Program-made: the position numbers and the translations under genes
Shown here: positions 17,440 through 25,236 of the stretch, in pieces
Layout: the number at the start of each line of letters is the position of its first letter
Numbering within the stretch: position 1 is the first letter of the stretch
Notes under the pieces: model-generated
What the model saw: only the letters and a program-made list of their open reading frames with translations
Told to the model about the DNA's origin: nothing
Databases searched by the model: none
NCBI GenBank assembly: GCA_964517605.1
Contig: CAZFCE010000003.1
Span: forward strand, 124,001-188,000
Direction of reading: 5' to 3'
Source: J095 sp964517605
GTDB taxonomy: Bacteria > Chloroflexota > Anaerolineae > 4572-78 > J111
DNA: 64,000 nucleotides

Positions 17440-19698
17440 ATGTCGCTGCAAAAAAAGACGGTCTTTACTCTGAGCGGTACTTTGTTGGCGTTGTGGCTGG
17501 TACTGGCGCTCATCTCCTGGCAAATTATGCTGGCCGGTTTTGTGGCGCTAGAAAACCGGCTCACCGCCGAAACCACCGACCGGGCGCTCCGGGGGTTGCA
17601 AGACGAGGTGGCGAATCTGGCTTCCGTTACCGCCGATTGGGGCGTTTGGGATGACACTTATCAATTTGTGGTAGACCGGAATCCGGCTTACATTGAATCT
17701 AACCTGAGTGAATCGGCGCTGGCTAACAACCATCTCAATGCGATGGTTTATCTTGATACCGCCGGTCAGGTGGTGTACGGTTACGCAGCCCCTTCTGACC
17801 TGTGGGATTCAACCGAATTACCAGCCGGTTTGCAGGCTTTTTTTAAAAACAACCCCAATCTGGTTATTTTTTCGGATCCCCAGAAAAGTTTGGCCGGCCT
17901 GGTAGTTCTGCCCGAAGGCCCCATGCTCATTGCTTTGCAGCCAATTCTCGCCTCGGATAATTCGGGGCCGATTCACGGCACGCTGGTGATGGGCCGATTT
18001 TTGGATAAGCAAAAACTGGCTCAATTGAGCGAAACTTTTAACCTGCCCCTTGAACAATTTAATGTTGGCCGGCCTGATTTGCCGGCGGATGTGCAGGCGG
18101 CGCAAAAGTTGCTGTCGGCAGAAAAAACAACCTTTGTCGCGCCCCTCGATGATAAATTGATTGCCGGTTACGGTTTGGTAACTGATTTAACCGGTCAGCC
18201 GGCGGTAATCTGGAAGATGGTTTTGCCCCGAAGCGTTTACGAGCAGGGCCGCCAGAGTTTGGTGAGCAACCTGGTTTTTATGGCGCTGGCCAGTATTATT
18301 TTTGGCGTGGTGGTTATGGCGTTACTGCAACGGCTGATTTTAAGCCGCTTAACCGGCTTAACTGGCATGGCCCAACGGATTCGCTACGGCGAAATAGATA
18401 TAACGCTGGTAGCAGACGCCCAAACGGATGAAATTGGCGTTTTAACGGGCGCTTTTCATGATATTGTGCATTACCTGCGCGCCACCGCCGCCGCCGCATT
18501 AAGGTTGGCGCAAGGCGATTTAACCATAGAAGTTACGCCCAATTCAGACAAAGATGTGCTGGGGAACGCCTTTAAGGATATGATTGCCGGGTTGCGCCGG
18601 TTGATTATCCAGGTGGCCGAAGCCGCCGGCCAGGTTGATAGCACCGCCGCCCAACTGGCCCTGGTGGCCGAGCAAACCGGCCAGGTAACGGCGCAAGTGG
18701 CCGAAACGATTCAGCAAATAGCGGAAGGCGCGGTGAATCAAACCCAGGGCATGAACCGGGCGGCTTTGGCCGTTAGCCAGGTTTCCCGCGCCATTAACGG
18801 CGTGGCCAAAGGCGCGCAGGAACAAGCCGAGGCGGTTTCCAAATCATCCACCTTAACCGCCAAAATTACCGGCACGCTCGATGAGGTGGTTTTAAACGTT
18901 AAGGATGGCGCGCAAAACTCGGCCAAAGCCGCCGAGGTGGCGCAAGGCGGCGCGGCCATTATTCAGCAAACCATCCAAAATATGGAAGAAATCAAGGCTA
19001 AAGTTGAGTTTTCGGCCAAAAACGTGCAGGAAATGGGGCTGCGCTCGCAGCAAATTGGCGCTATCCTTGAAACCATCAACGATATTGCCTCGCAAACCAA
19101 TTTGCTGGCCTTAAATGCCGCCATCGAAGCCGCCCGCGCCGGCGAACACGGTAAAGGCTTCTCGGTGGTGGCGGATGAGGTGAGAAAACTGGCCGAAAAG
19201 GCTGCCTCGGCCACCGCCGAGATTGCCGCCCTGGTAAAAACCATTCAATCCAGCGTGGATATGGCGGTGCAATCTATGGATGATGGCTCTTTGGAGGTGA
19301 AGCGCGGGGTGGCCCAGGCGGATAAAGCGGCTTTGGCTTTGCAGGATTTGCTGCTCACCGTTAATAACGCGGCGCAGCAATCGCACGCTGTTGCCGCCGC
19401 CGCCGGCTCTGTTACCGCCGATTCCACCCAACTGGTAAACGCCATGGATACGGTTTCTGCCGTGGTCCGGCAAAACACCACCGCCGCGCAAGAAGTAGCC
19501 GCCGGCTCCTCGGAGATGATGACGGTGATACAATCCATTACCGGCACGGTGCATGATAACAGCACCGCCGTGCAAAATGTTACCGCCGCCGTGCAAGAAG
19601 TAACCGCGCAGGTAGAAGAAGTTGGCGCATCGGCCCAGCATTTAAGCCACATGGCCAGCTTGTTGCAGGAATCGGTTAACCGCTTCACCCTGAAATAA
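17440..19698 (+). CDS. Methyl-accepting chemotaxis protein with CHASE4 sensor
   Basis: 752-residue transmembrane chemoreceptor. TM1 spans about residues 9-31; the periplasmic CHASE4 domain (about 40-270) shows DWGVWDDTYQFV, the family's signature. TM2 (about 275-297) leads to HAMP (to about 350), a second HAMP-like segment (RLAQGDLTIEV), and a long cytoplasmic coiled-coil MA domain. The hairpin tip AIEAARAGEHGKGFSVVADEVRKLA interacts with CheA/CheW in the family. No che or flagellar genes lie nearby, so it is an orphan receptor that must work with arrays encoded elsewhere, or in non-flagellar signalling. GAGGAGGG just upstream supports the ATG. No C-terminal CheR-binding pentapeptide is present. 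Confidence 0.92.
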   Translation: MSLQKKTVFTLSGTLLALWLVLALISWQIMLAGFVALENRLTAETTDRALRGLQDEVANLASVTADWGVWDDTYQFVVDRNPAYIESNLSESALANNHLNAMVYLDTAGQVVYGYAAPSDLWDSTELPAGLQAFFKNNPNLVIFSDPQKSLAGLVVLPEGPMLIALQPILASDNSGPIHGTLVMGRFLDKQKLAQLSETFNLPLEQFNVGRPDLPADVQAAQKLLSAEKTTFVAPLDDKLIAGYGLVTDLTGQPAVIWKMVLPRSVYEQGRQSLVSNLVFMALASIIFGVVVMALLQRLILSRLTGLTGMAQRIRYGEIDITLVADAQTDEIGVLTGAFHDIVHYLRATAAAALRLAQGDLTIEVTPNSDKDVLGNAFKDMIAGLRRLIIQVAEAAGQVDSTAAQLALVAEQTGQVTAQVAETIQQIAEGAVNQTQGMNRAALAVSQVSRAINGVAKGAQEQAEAVSKSSTLTAKITGTLDEVVLNVKDGAQNSAKAAEVAQGGAAIIQQTIQNMEEIKAKVEFSAKNVQEMGLRSQQIGAILETINDIASQTNLLALNAAIEAARAGEHGKGFSVVADEVRKLAEKAASATAEIAALVKTIQSSVDMAVQSMDDGSLEVKRGVAQADKAALALQDLLLTVNNAAQQSHAVAAAAGSVTADSTQLVNAMDTVSAVVRQNTTAAQEVAAGSSEMMTVIQSITGTVHDNSTAVQNVTAAVQEVTAQVEEVGASAQHLSHMASLLQESVNRFTLK

Positions 19699-19733
19699 TC
19701 CTGCTGGTGCTTCAAAAAAAGATAATTCGGCTC

Positions 19734-19880
19734 AATTAACTTTTGATAACTTTCGATTACTTGTTAATACTTTTGAATTATGGTGTAATTGAGCTTCAGC
19801 AAAGGCTGCTGGAGCTTAATCAACCCTTGCTTCAGGTGAATATATCTCTTATTGAGATGAATATACTTTTAATTGGAGAT
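19734..19880. repeat. 21-bp degenerate tandem repeat array, locus 1
   Basis: Seven consecutive 21-bp units in perfect register, most starting AAT and ending TTGAG.T or similar. The units are strongly diverged. The plus-strand frame through them reads as heptads of the type L-L/I-E-L/M-N-x-x, the same pattern as the well-kept array at 46010, so they appear to be old members of one family. AT-rich spacer after the chemoreceptor gene. Confidence 0.6.
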
Positions 19881-19883
19881 GAA

Positions 19884-19930
19884 ATATCAAGTCCCCGGCA
19901 CTTTTATTTTAAGTGCCGGGGACTTGATAT
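19884..19930. repeat. Dispersed palindrome family A, copy 2
   Basis: A perfect 20-bp stem (ATATCAAGTCCCCGGCACTT and complement) around a 7-nt loop. It shares its core with copies at 15754 and 41546 but extends further, and it abuts the left end of the IS982 remnant. Confidence 0.85.
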
Positions 19931-19945
19931 CTGCGTAACTTCTAG

Positions 19946-20592
19946 GGTCTTATGCTAGTTAAAAAATGAGTTGACAGAAGTTCTCAGGTGTGATAAAGGT
20001 ACCACACACAACCAAAATCACGCCGGAGGACAATTGCATGATACACGATTTTGCCGATTTTTGCCTATGGACGTACGTTGTGGCCGATGATATTTGGCAG
20101 CAAGTGACCCCTTTCTTTAAGCGACCTGGGCCAGCCCCAATCTGTAGTGATAGCGAGTTAATCAGTATGGCCTTGATCGGTGAATGTCGCGGGTTAAGCA
20201 AGGAAACCGAATTACTCAGTGTCCTGCACGATCAGCCCCACCTGTTTAGCCATATTCCGAGCCAAAGCCGGTTCAATCGGCGGCGACGACAGTTGATGAA
20301 AGGGTTCAATCTGGTTCGCCAGATTACCTTGCCACGTCGTAATCAAAAGGAGCAACTGCCACCGCCGACCTGCCATCTCATCAATACGATCCGGCAGATT
20401 ATCGAAACCGTCAATGGTCAGTTGACCGAACAATTTGAAATAGAAACCAACTACGCCCACACCTTTTGGGGCTTATGTACCCGGCTCTATTCCAAATTGA
20501 CCGCTCATACCGTTTGTATTTATCTCAATCGCTTGTTAGGCAAAGCCGACTTCCTGCAAATCAAGTCGCTGGCTTTCCCTAACTAGCATAAG
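19946..20592 (+). mobile_element. IS982-family insertion sequence, internally deleted
   Basis: Bounded by inverted repeats that share CTTATGCTAGTTA (left about 19949-19961; right, complement, at 20580-20592). Between them is a single transposase gene missing its centre. The stop codon lies within the right repeat, as in compact IS982 elements. At about 0.65 kb it is roughly 300 bp shorter than a normal member and is presumably immobile unless supplied with transposase. Confidence 0.8.
20038..20586 (+). pseudogene. IS982-family transposase with central deletion
   Basis: A 182-residue open frame starting at ATG after GGAGGA. The N-terminal part (YVVADDIWQQ, then GPAPICSDSELISMALIGE) and the C-terminal part (LPRRNQK, IRQIIETVNGQLTEQF, NYAHTFWGLCTRLYSKLTAHT) match IS982 transposases as I know them, but the segment between residue about 98 and LPRRNQK is absent in frame. 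Full-length members have about 290 residues, so about 110 are lost, including the region with the two catalytic aspartates; the C-terminal Glu (IIETVN) remains. It should therefore be inactive. The deletion keeps the frame, so a truncated protein could still be made and bind the ends (inference). Confidence 0.82.
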
Positions 20593-20643
20593 GCTCGAAT
20601 AGTTTTTTCGCAACTTCTCCATATTTGTTTGTTATTTGGAATT

Positions 20644-20682
20644 GGCGTCAATTTTGAACGCAAAGCGTTCAAAATTGACGCC
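20644..20682. repeat. Perfect 18-bp-stem palindrome
   Basis: GGCGTCAATTTTGAACGC and its exact complement are separated by AAA, midway between the IS remnant and the next gene. There is no T-run, so it is not a standard terminator. No second copy was found in the window. Confidence 0.75.
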
Positions 20683-20823
20683 ACATTCTCTGATCCGGCT
20701 TAATCTGACCCACGCGATTGGCACTTTATGTCTACTTTGAGTACAATTGATTAAGGTTAAAAGGCAAAATGCTCTAACCGCGCTAGCTGGTCAAGTTGCT
20801 GATCAGGAAACAAGGAGGCTACC

Positions 20824-22158
20824 TTGGTGATCGATCTTAAAATTTTATTTTTGCTTATGCTCGCCATTACCGGATTTTTGTATTACTCCCGGTTTGGCAG
20901 CAAACCAATCCTGATAAATGATTTTTGGAATATGGTTTTGGATTTGCTAATTTTGCCATCGGCCCTAGCTACCGGGTTAATCTTTTTTGTGGTGTTGTTT
21001 AACATAGATTACCAAACCCGGTTGCTGGAAATCATTGATTTAATCTCGCCCAAAACCGTCAGCTTTATTTCGGCGGTGCCGCCCGAATTGTCTAACTCCA
21101 TCCAAACCCGGCGGGTGGAGCGGCTGGACACCGACGCCGATAACTTTGCCGAATGGGTGGTATTTTACGAATACGATCTTCAATCTGGCCTGAACCCGGT
21201 GCAAATAACCGTTTACGATAACGACCGGGGCAACCCGCCGGTAATTTTTCCGTACCAGTTGCGCGTGCCCAACCGCGATTACCTCAGCGATTCGTCGCGC
21301 GGCGTATCGGTTTCGCTTCAGGATGTTGTAACTGAGGCCAACGGCCCCAAAGGCCAGAACATCCCGGAAATTCTGGTGCAGGATGGCCGGCAGTTATCCA
21401 TTTTTAAATACAACGGCAAATACGATACCAACGTGTGGGATCCGCCCAGCGATTCGCCGGCCCGGTACTCGGCGATTGGCGCGTTCAAAGGTGCCAGTGG
21501 CGTAAGCCTTAACCAGAAAACCAAAGATGTTACCGTAATTGACCAGGATAAATACAACCGCAGCCAGTTGGCCCAGCGAATGGTGTACGGGCTTAACGCG
21601 GCTACCAATACCTACTGGGATGATTTTGATTCAACCCGGCTGGTGGCTCCCAAAATCTCTACCGTTGATTTTTTCCCCAGCCCGCCCAGCAACATTGACG
21701 CCACCGCTTACCCCGAAAAAACGGTGCTGGCCTTTTACGCCTCAACCTGCGGTGATAGCGACGATACCCTGTGCCATTTGGCCGGTCGTTGGCAACCGGC
21801 TGACTTTTTGCTGGAAAACGATGTGGCCTGGAACGAGTTCAAAAATCCGGCGGGTGGCCCGGCCTATTTTGGGCTGAACAGCTTTACCGCCAGCCAGAAC
21901 TTGCAGGTAAAGGATATTCGCTACTACCCGGCGCTGGAATCAACCGATACCCGCGATGTGACCACCGGTTCGCAGCCGCGCTCGAATGTGGTTGATATCA
22001 CCTTTACCGTTGATGGCTCAAAGCTGGAAGAATCGCGGAGTTGCGCCGTGACCTTTATCAATGGCCAGTGGAAAATTTCAGAATGCACGCCGGCCAGTGC
22101 GCCCGTTTCCAGTAGCGCCGCCGGTACCCAAAATTTGGGCGTTACCGTGGCTCAATAA
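20824..22158 (+). CDS. Unrecognised membrane-anchored extracytoplasmic protein
   Basis: About 444 residues; I do not recognise the family. AAGGAGG lies 5 nt before TTG (20824) and 8 nt before GTG (20827); either could be the start. Two hydrophobic helices (about residues 5-20 and 38-60) are followed by a long soluble domain rich in Asp, Tyr and Pro with motifs EWVVFYEYD, VQITVYDNDRG and PEILVQDGRQLSIF, consistent with a beta-rich outside domain. Four cysteines in the C-terminal half (CGDSDDTLC and two later) may form disulfides. The end (FTVDGSKLEESRSCAVTFINGQWKI) looks like a lipocalin/NTF2-like strand pair. Two further exported-type genes follow in the same direction. Function unknown. Confidence 0.6.
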   Translation: MVIDLKILFLLMLAITGFLYYSRFGSKPILINDFWNMVLDLLILPSALATGLIFFVVLFNIDYQTRLLEIIDLISPKTVSFISAVPPELSNSIQTRRVERLDTDADNFAEWVVFYEYDLQSGLNPVQITVYDNDRGNPPVIFPYQLRVPNRDYLSDSSRGVSVSLQDVVTEANGPKGQNIPEILVQDGRQLSIFKYNGKYDTNVWDPPSDSPARYSAIGAFKGASGVSLNQKTKDVTVIDQDKYNRSQLAQRMVYGLNAATNTYWDDFDSTRLVAPKISTVDFFPSPPSNIDATAYPEKTVLAFYASTCGDSDDTLCHLAGRWQPADFLLENDVAWNEFKNPAGGPAYFGLNSFTASQNLQVKDIRYYPALESTDTRDVTTGSQPRSNVVDITFTVDGSKLEESRSCAVTFINGQWKISECTPASAPVSSSAAGTQNLGVTVAQ

Positions 22159-22280
22159 CAACTTTGTTGATAACTCTGGCTTGTTCTGGTAGAATTTACA
22201 AACGCCTGCGGGCGTTTGTTTAATTTTCAGGCAGGTCTGATTGTAAACTATTGGTAAACTCAAAAAAAAAGGGAACAAAA

Positions 22281-22799
22281 ATGAATTGTCCAACCTGTGG
22301 TGCTCCAAATGATGTTGACGCCCGGTTTTGCGCCGAATGCGGCACGCCGCTCGAAAGCCAGGAGCCGGCGCCGGCCAGCCGTCCCCCCGCGCTGCCCGCC
22401 TACGATAACGATGCCACTATTTATTCCGCGCCGCGCGATTTTGCCGCCGAGGCCAAAACTGTGGCGGTCAGCCAATCCGATGTGGTTGACCGGCTAAAAA
22501 GCGAGGCTCCGCCCGCCCCGGCCTCCCCGGAGCCGCCGGCTGCCCCTCCGGCGGTTGAGCCGCCACCCGCCGAATTTTGGCCGCCGGCCTCTGCCGGTAC
22601 TACCACTCCGCCGGCTGCCGCCGCCACCGGCAACAGCAAAAAAAAGATGTGGCTGATGATTGGCGTGGGAGTGGTGGTGCTGGCAATAGCCTGCTGCTGC
22701 TGTTCCACCATTGTTGGCGGCGTGTTGGGCAATCCGGATACGCTCAACTCATTGTCCGGCAGCCTCAAGCCGGACGTGGTGCCGTTTTTGTTCGGCTAA
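22281..22799 (+). CDS. Zinc-ribbon membrane protein
   Basis: 172 residues starting at ATG 22281 after a GGGA element. An N-terminal zinc ribbon has Cys3, Cys6, Cys17 and Cys20 (CPTCGAPN...FCAECGTPL). A long Pro/Ala-rich disordered linker (about 28-115) precedes one membrane helix (about 122-142) that contains four consecutive cysteines (ACCCCST), and then a short outside tail. This layout is common among bacterial proteins of unknown function. The cysteine cluster at the membrane face may be acylated or bind metal (inference). It sits between two other exported proteins in the same orientation and may be co-transcribed with them. No enzyme motif is visible. Confidence 0.7.
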   Translation: MNCPTCGAPNDVDARFCAECGTPLESQEPAPASRPPALPAYDNDATIYSAPRDFAAEAKTVAVSQSDVVDRLKSEAPPAPASPEPPAAPPAVEPPPAEFWPPASAGTTTPPAAAATGNSKKKMWLMIGVGVVVLAIACCCCSTIVGGVLGNPDTLNSLSGSLKPDVVPFLFG

Positions 22800-22840
22800 A
22801 TTTTGGGCAATGAGTTGGTTTTTAACAGTGATTGAGAAAA

Positions 22841-23917
22841 ATGGTCGGGTTGGCGCGGCGTAAAGTTTGGGTTTGGTTAAATGTGGCGTTGCTGCTGGTG
22901 GCGCTGGCGGGCTGCCGGCTCACCGCCAACCGGTTGCTGCCCACCGCCGCGCCCCCGGCTACGCCATCCGGCAGCGGCGTGCCCCGCAACGATAATGTGG
23001 AGGCGCTCAACGCGGCCAAAGCCGCCGTGGGCAACCTTGAATTTGGGCTGGCCCCGCTGTTGCTGGATAAAGCCTCAACCATCACGCTAACCACGCAGGC
23101 CGGCCAGCCACGGGCGCAGTTAACCTACCCCTTGCAACCGGCCAACCCGCAAGATTGGCCGGCGGTGGATAGTTTTGTGCTGTCGGTGGCGGCGCGGCAG
23201 GCGGTGCTCAACTCGCCGCAGGTAAGTTGGGTGGCGCTGGGCCGGTTTGGCGTGTCTACTTCGGTGGACGGCGTGCCCGAAACGGTGCAGCATACGGCAG
23301 CCTGGATTACTTTTGTTGATGGTTCGCGGGCAGTGGTTGATTTTTCGCCGTTGTCCACCAATTTTGCCCCGCGCCACATCCCCCAGGAAATATTAACCGA
23401 CCCGTTGGAAATTGATAAACTCTATGAACAGCGCCGCGCCGGGGTTGATTTAACCGAGCTTCAACCCATGAAGGTGATAAAAAGCGGCGGGCAGGTGCTT
23501 TATCTGCTGGCTAAAGTTGAGGTTTTGTCGGGCCAGTATCGCTTTGGGTTGTACTTGCACCCGGTGCAAATTGCCGATCCCATTCGCCCGATGGAACTTA
23601 GCCCCGGTGTTACCGCCGGCGTTGACGTTGACCGGCGGGAATTTGGCCAACTGCAACAGCTTTTGCAATCCGCCGGCCCGAATGTTTTTGGCCGGCACCC
23701 GGAATTGCTGCGGCGGCGCGGTCGCCTTGATCCCCAGTTGACTCAGGCGTTGGATGATAACCTGCCGTTGCTGTGGCACCTGATTACCAAGTTTCAGGCT
23801 CCGCCAACGGATGCCTTGTTGCCCGCGCCCACCATTACCCCAACGCCGCCGCCCACAACCACGCCAACACCGTTGCCCACGGCCACGCCTCAAAAATTAC
23901 CGCTGTTTAGCGCGTAA
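22841..23917 (+). CDS. Predicted lipoprotein of unknown function
   Basis: 358 residues. The N-terminus is a type II signal peptide with positively charged start, hydrophobic core and lipobox LAGC, with Cys25 as the lipidated residue. The mature protein has a Pro-rich spacer, a soluble domain of about 270 residues with no motif I recognise (TVQHTAAWITFVDGSRAVVDFSPLS stands out as a beta segment), and a Thr/Pro-rich C-terminus (TPTPPPTTTPTPLPTATP). An in-frame TTG at 22832 is an alternative start. It ends 14 nt from the stop of the convergent peptidase gene. Its place after two membrane proteins suggests an envelope complex, which is only inference. Confidence 0.65.
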   Translation: MVGLARRKVWVWLNVALLLVALAGCRLTANRLLPTAAPPATPSGSGVPRNDNVEALNAAKAAVGNLEFGLAPLLLDKASTITLTTQAGQPRAQLTYPLQPANPQDWPAVDSFVLSVAARQAVLNSPQVSWVALGRFGVSTSVDGVPETVQHTAAWITFVDGSRAVVDFSPLSTNFAPRHIPQEILTDPLEIDKLYEQRRAGVDLTELQPMKVIKSGGQVLYLLAKVEVLSGQYRFGLYLHPVQIADPIRPMELSPGVTAGVDVDRREFGQLQQLLQSAGPNVFGRHPELLRRRGRLDPQLTQALDDNLPLLWHLITKFQAPPTDALLPAPTITPTPPPTTTPTPLPTATPQKLPLFSA

Positions 23918-23931
23918 CCAAAAATCCCTGT

Positions 23932-25227
23932 TTAATCCGGGGCGATGCCATCTTGGCGCAGCCAGTCCTGATAATCGGTGTAGCTGTTTAACCCGCCCAC
24001 GCGATCCAAAAACGCCTTCAGCGAGGGGCTGGCCGCCCGAAGCCGGCGCAGTTGCGGCCCGGTCGGGTCAATTGAGCCGGGGCTGAGCGCATACGAGCCG
24101 TGAAAGGCAAAATAAGCCTGGTTAAGCCGGCGCAGGTTAAAGCCTTTGGCCACCAGTTTTTGGCGTTCGGTTTCCATGTAGGTTTCGGCCCCGGTGATTT
24201 TGCCGGCGGCCAACAGGCTATCAACCTGCTGGCGAATCCGGCGCATAGCCAGGTTAAACTCCGATGGTGCCGCCGGTTGGGGCTGGCCGGTGGGGTTGAG
24301 CGGCGGCAGTTTGGCCACCCAATCCGGGTAGTAGCGTTCAATCACCTGGCGGCCTATCTCCTGGCCCACCAGCGAGGCGGTGGTTTCGTTGATGGTGGTG
24401 AGTTGGGGCGTATCGCCATAACCCCAGGCCATGTTGCTGGCAAAAGTATAAAAATAGTTGTGTACCCACTCGTGGGCCACGGTTTCAACCAGCCACGTGA
24501 GCGAGTCATCGCCCACCACCATCGTGGGGTAGCTGCTCAACCCGCCCACATCGGTAATGTAGGCCGAAATATCACCGCGCTGTTGCAGCGCGTCCTCAAT
24601 TTGCTCGCGCCGGGCCGGTTCCAGCCCCGGCGATAACCCCACAAAATATTTGCGCTCAATTTTATCGCGGGGCGACATAATCAACACAGTGGGCGCATCC
24701 ACCAGCCGAAAGGCCACCGGCGGCAGCACCATAAAGCCATCGTCGCGCAGCACGGCCTCAATTTGGTGAGAAATGATGGTTTCTACCTGCGGGATTAGCC
24801 CGGTTTGCCGGCCTTTAAGTTGGGCCAGTTGTTGTTCTTGCGCCGGGGCCAGATCACCGGCGCGGTTGCCGGCGGCGTAAATTTGGTTGATTTTGGCGGT
24901 GAGTTGGTTAATCTGGTCTTCGCGGTTGAGGTAGTCGTTGATAACGGCCCGCTGGCCGGCCGGCGTAGCCGGCACAACCGGCGGCCAAATGTGCCGCTCC
25001 AGTTCGTTGGCAACGGCCAGCGAAATCCAGTTAACAAAATCAAACTGCTCGGTGGCGGTTAGCTGCCGGGTTTCAACCATCAAATCGTGGCTGGGGGCCA
25101 CGCCGGCGGCGGTTAGCCCAAACACCAGCGCCACAAACAAAATCAGCCGGGCAATCCGGCGTCGCCAGCGGCGGCGAGTTGTCCGGGCCAGGCGTTTGAG
25201 TCCGTTTTTATCGGGCAGCCACAGCAT
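23932..25227 (-). CDS. Membrane-anchored zinc peptidase-like protein
   Basis: 431 residues. A basic cytoplasmic tail (about 10-27) and a hydrophobic anchor (28-45) lead to an extracytoplasmic domain. HEWVHNY (His252, Glu253, His256) plus Glu281 in INETTAS, 25 residues downstream, is a gluzincin arrangement and resembles the predicted aminopeptidase group COG4324, where a similar HE..H...NE pair occurs. NQAYFAFHGSYA near the C-terminus is probably a conserved core strand or helix. A coiled-coil-like stretch occupies about 103-140. It starts 9 nt after the pepF stop, so the two peptidase genes probably form one operon. Substrate unknown; the membrane location contrasts with cytoplasmic PepF. 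Confidence 0.68.
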   Translation of the reverse strand: MLWLPDKNGLKRLARTTRRRWRRRIARLILFVALVFGLTAAGVAPSHDLMVETRQLTATEQFDFVNWISLAVANELERHIWPPVVPATPAGQRAVINDYLNREDQINQLTAKINQIYAAGNRAGDLAPAQEQQLAQLKGRQTGLIPQVETIISHQIEAVLRDDGFMVLPPVAFRLVDAPTVLIMSPRDKIERKYFVGLSPGLEPARREQIEDALQQRGDISAYITDVGGLSSYPTMVVGDDSLTWLVETVAHEWVHNYFYTFASNMAWGYGDTPQLTTINETTASLVGQEIGRQVIERYYPDWVAKLPPLNPTGQPQPAAPSEFNLAMRRIRQQVDSLLAAGKITGAETYMETERQKLVAKGFNLRRLNQAYFAFHGSYALSPGSIDPTGPQLRRLRAASPSLKAFLDRVGGLNSYTDYQDWLRQDGIAPD

Positions 25228-25236
25228 GGAGCGTTG

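Noticed and set aside
19743..19958. 71-residue frame after the chemoreceptor gene
   Set aside because: It is built from the diverged 21-bp repeats and reads through the family A palindrome; no ribosome site.
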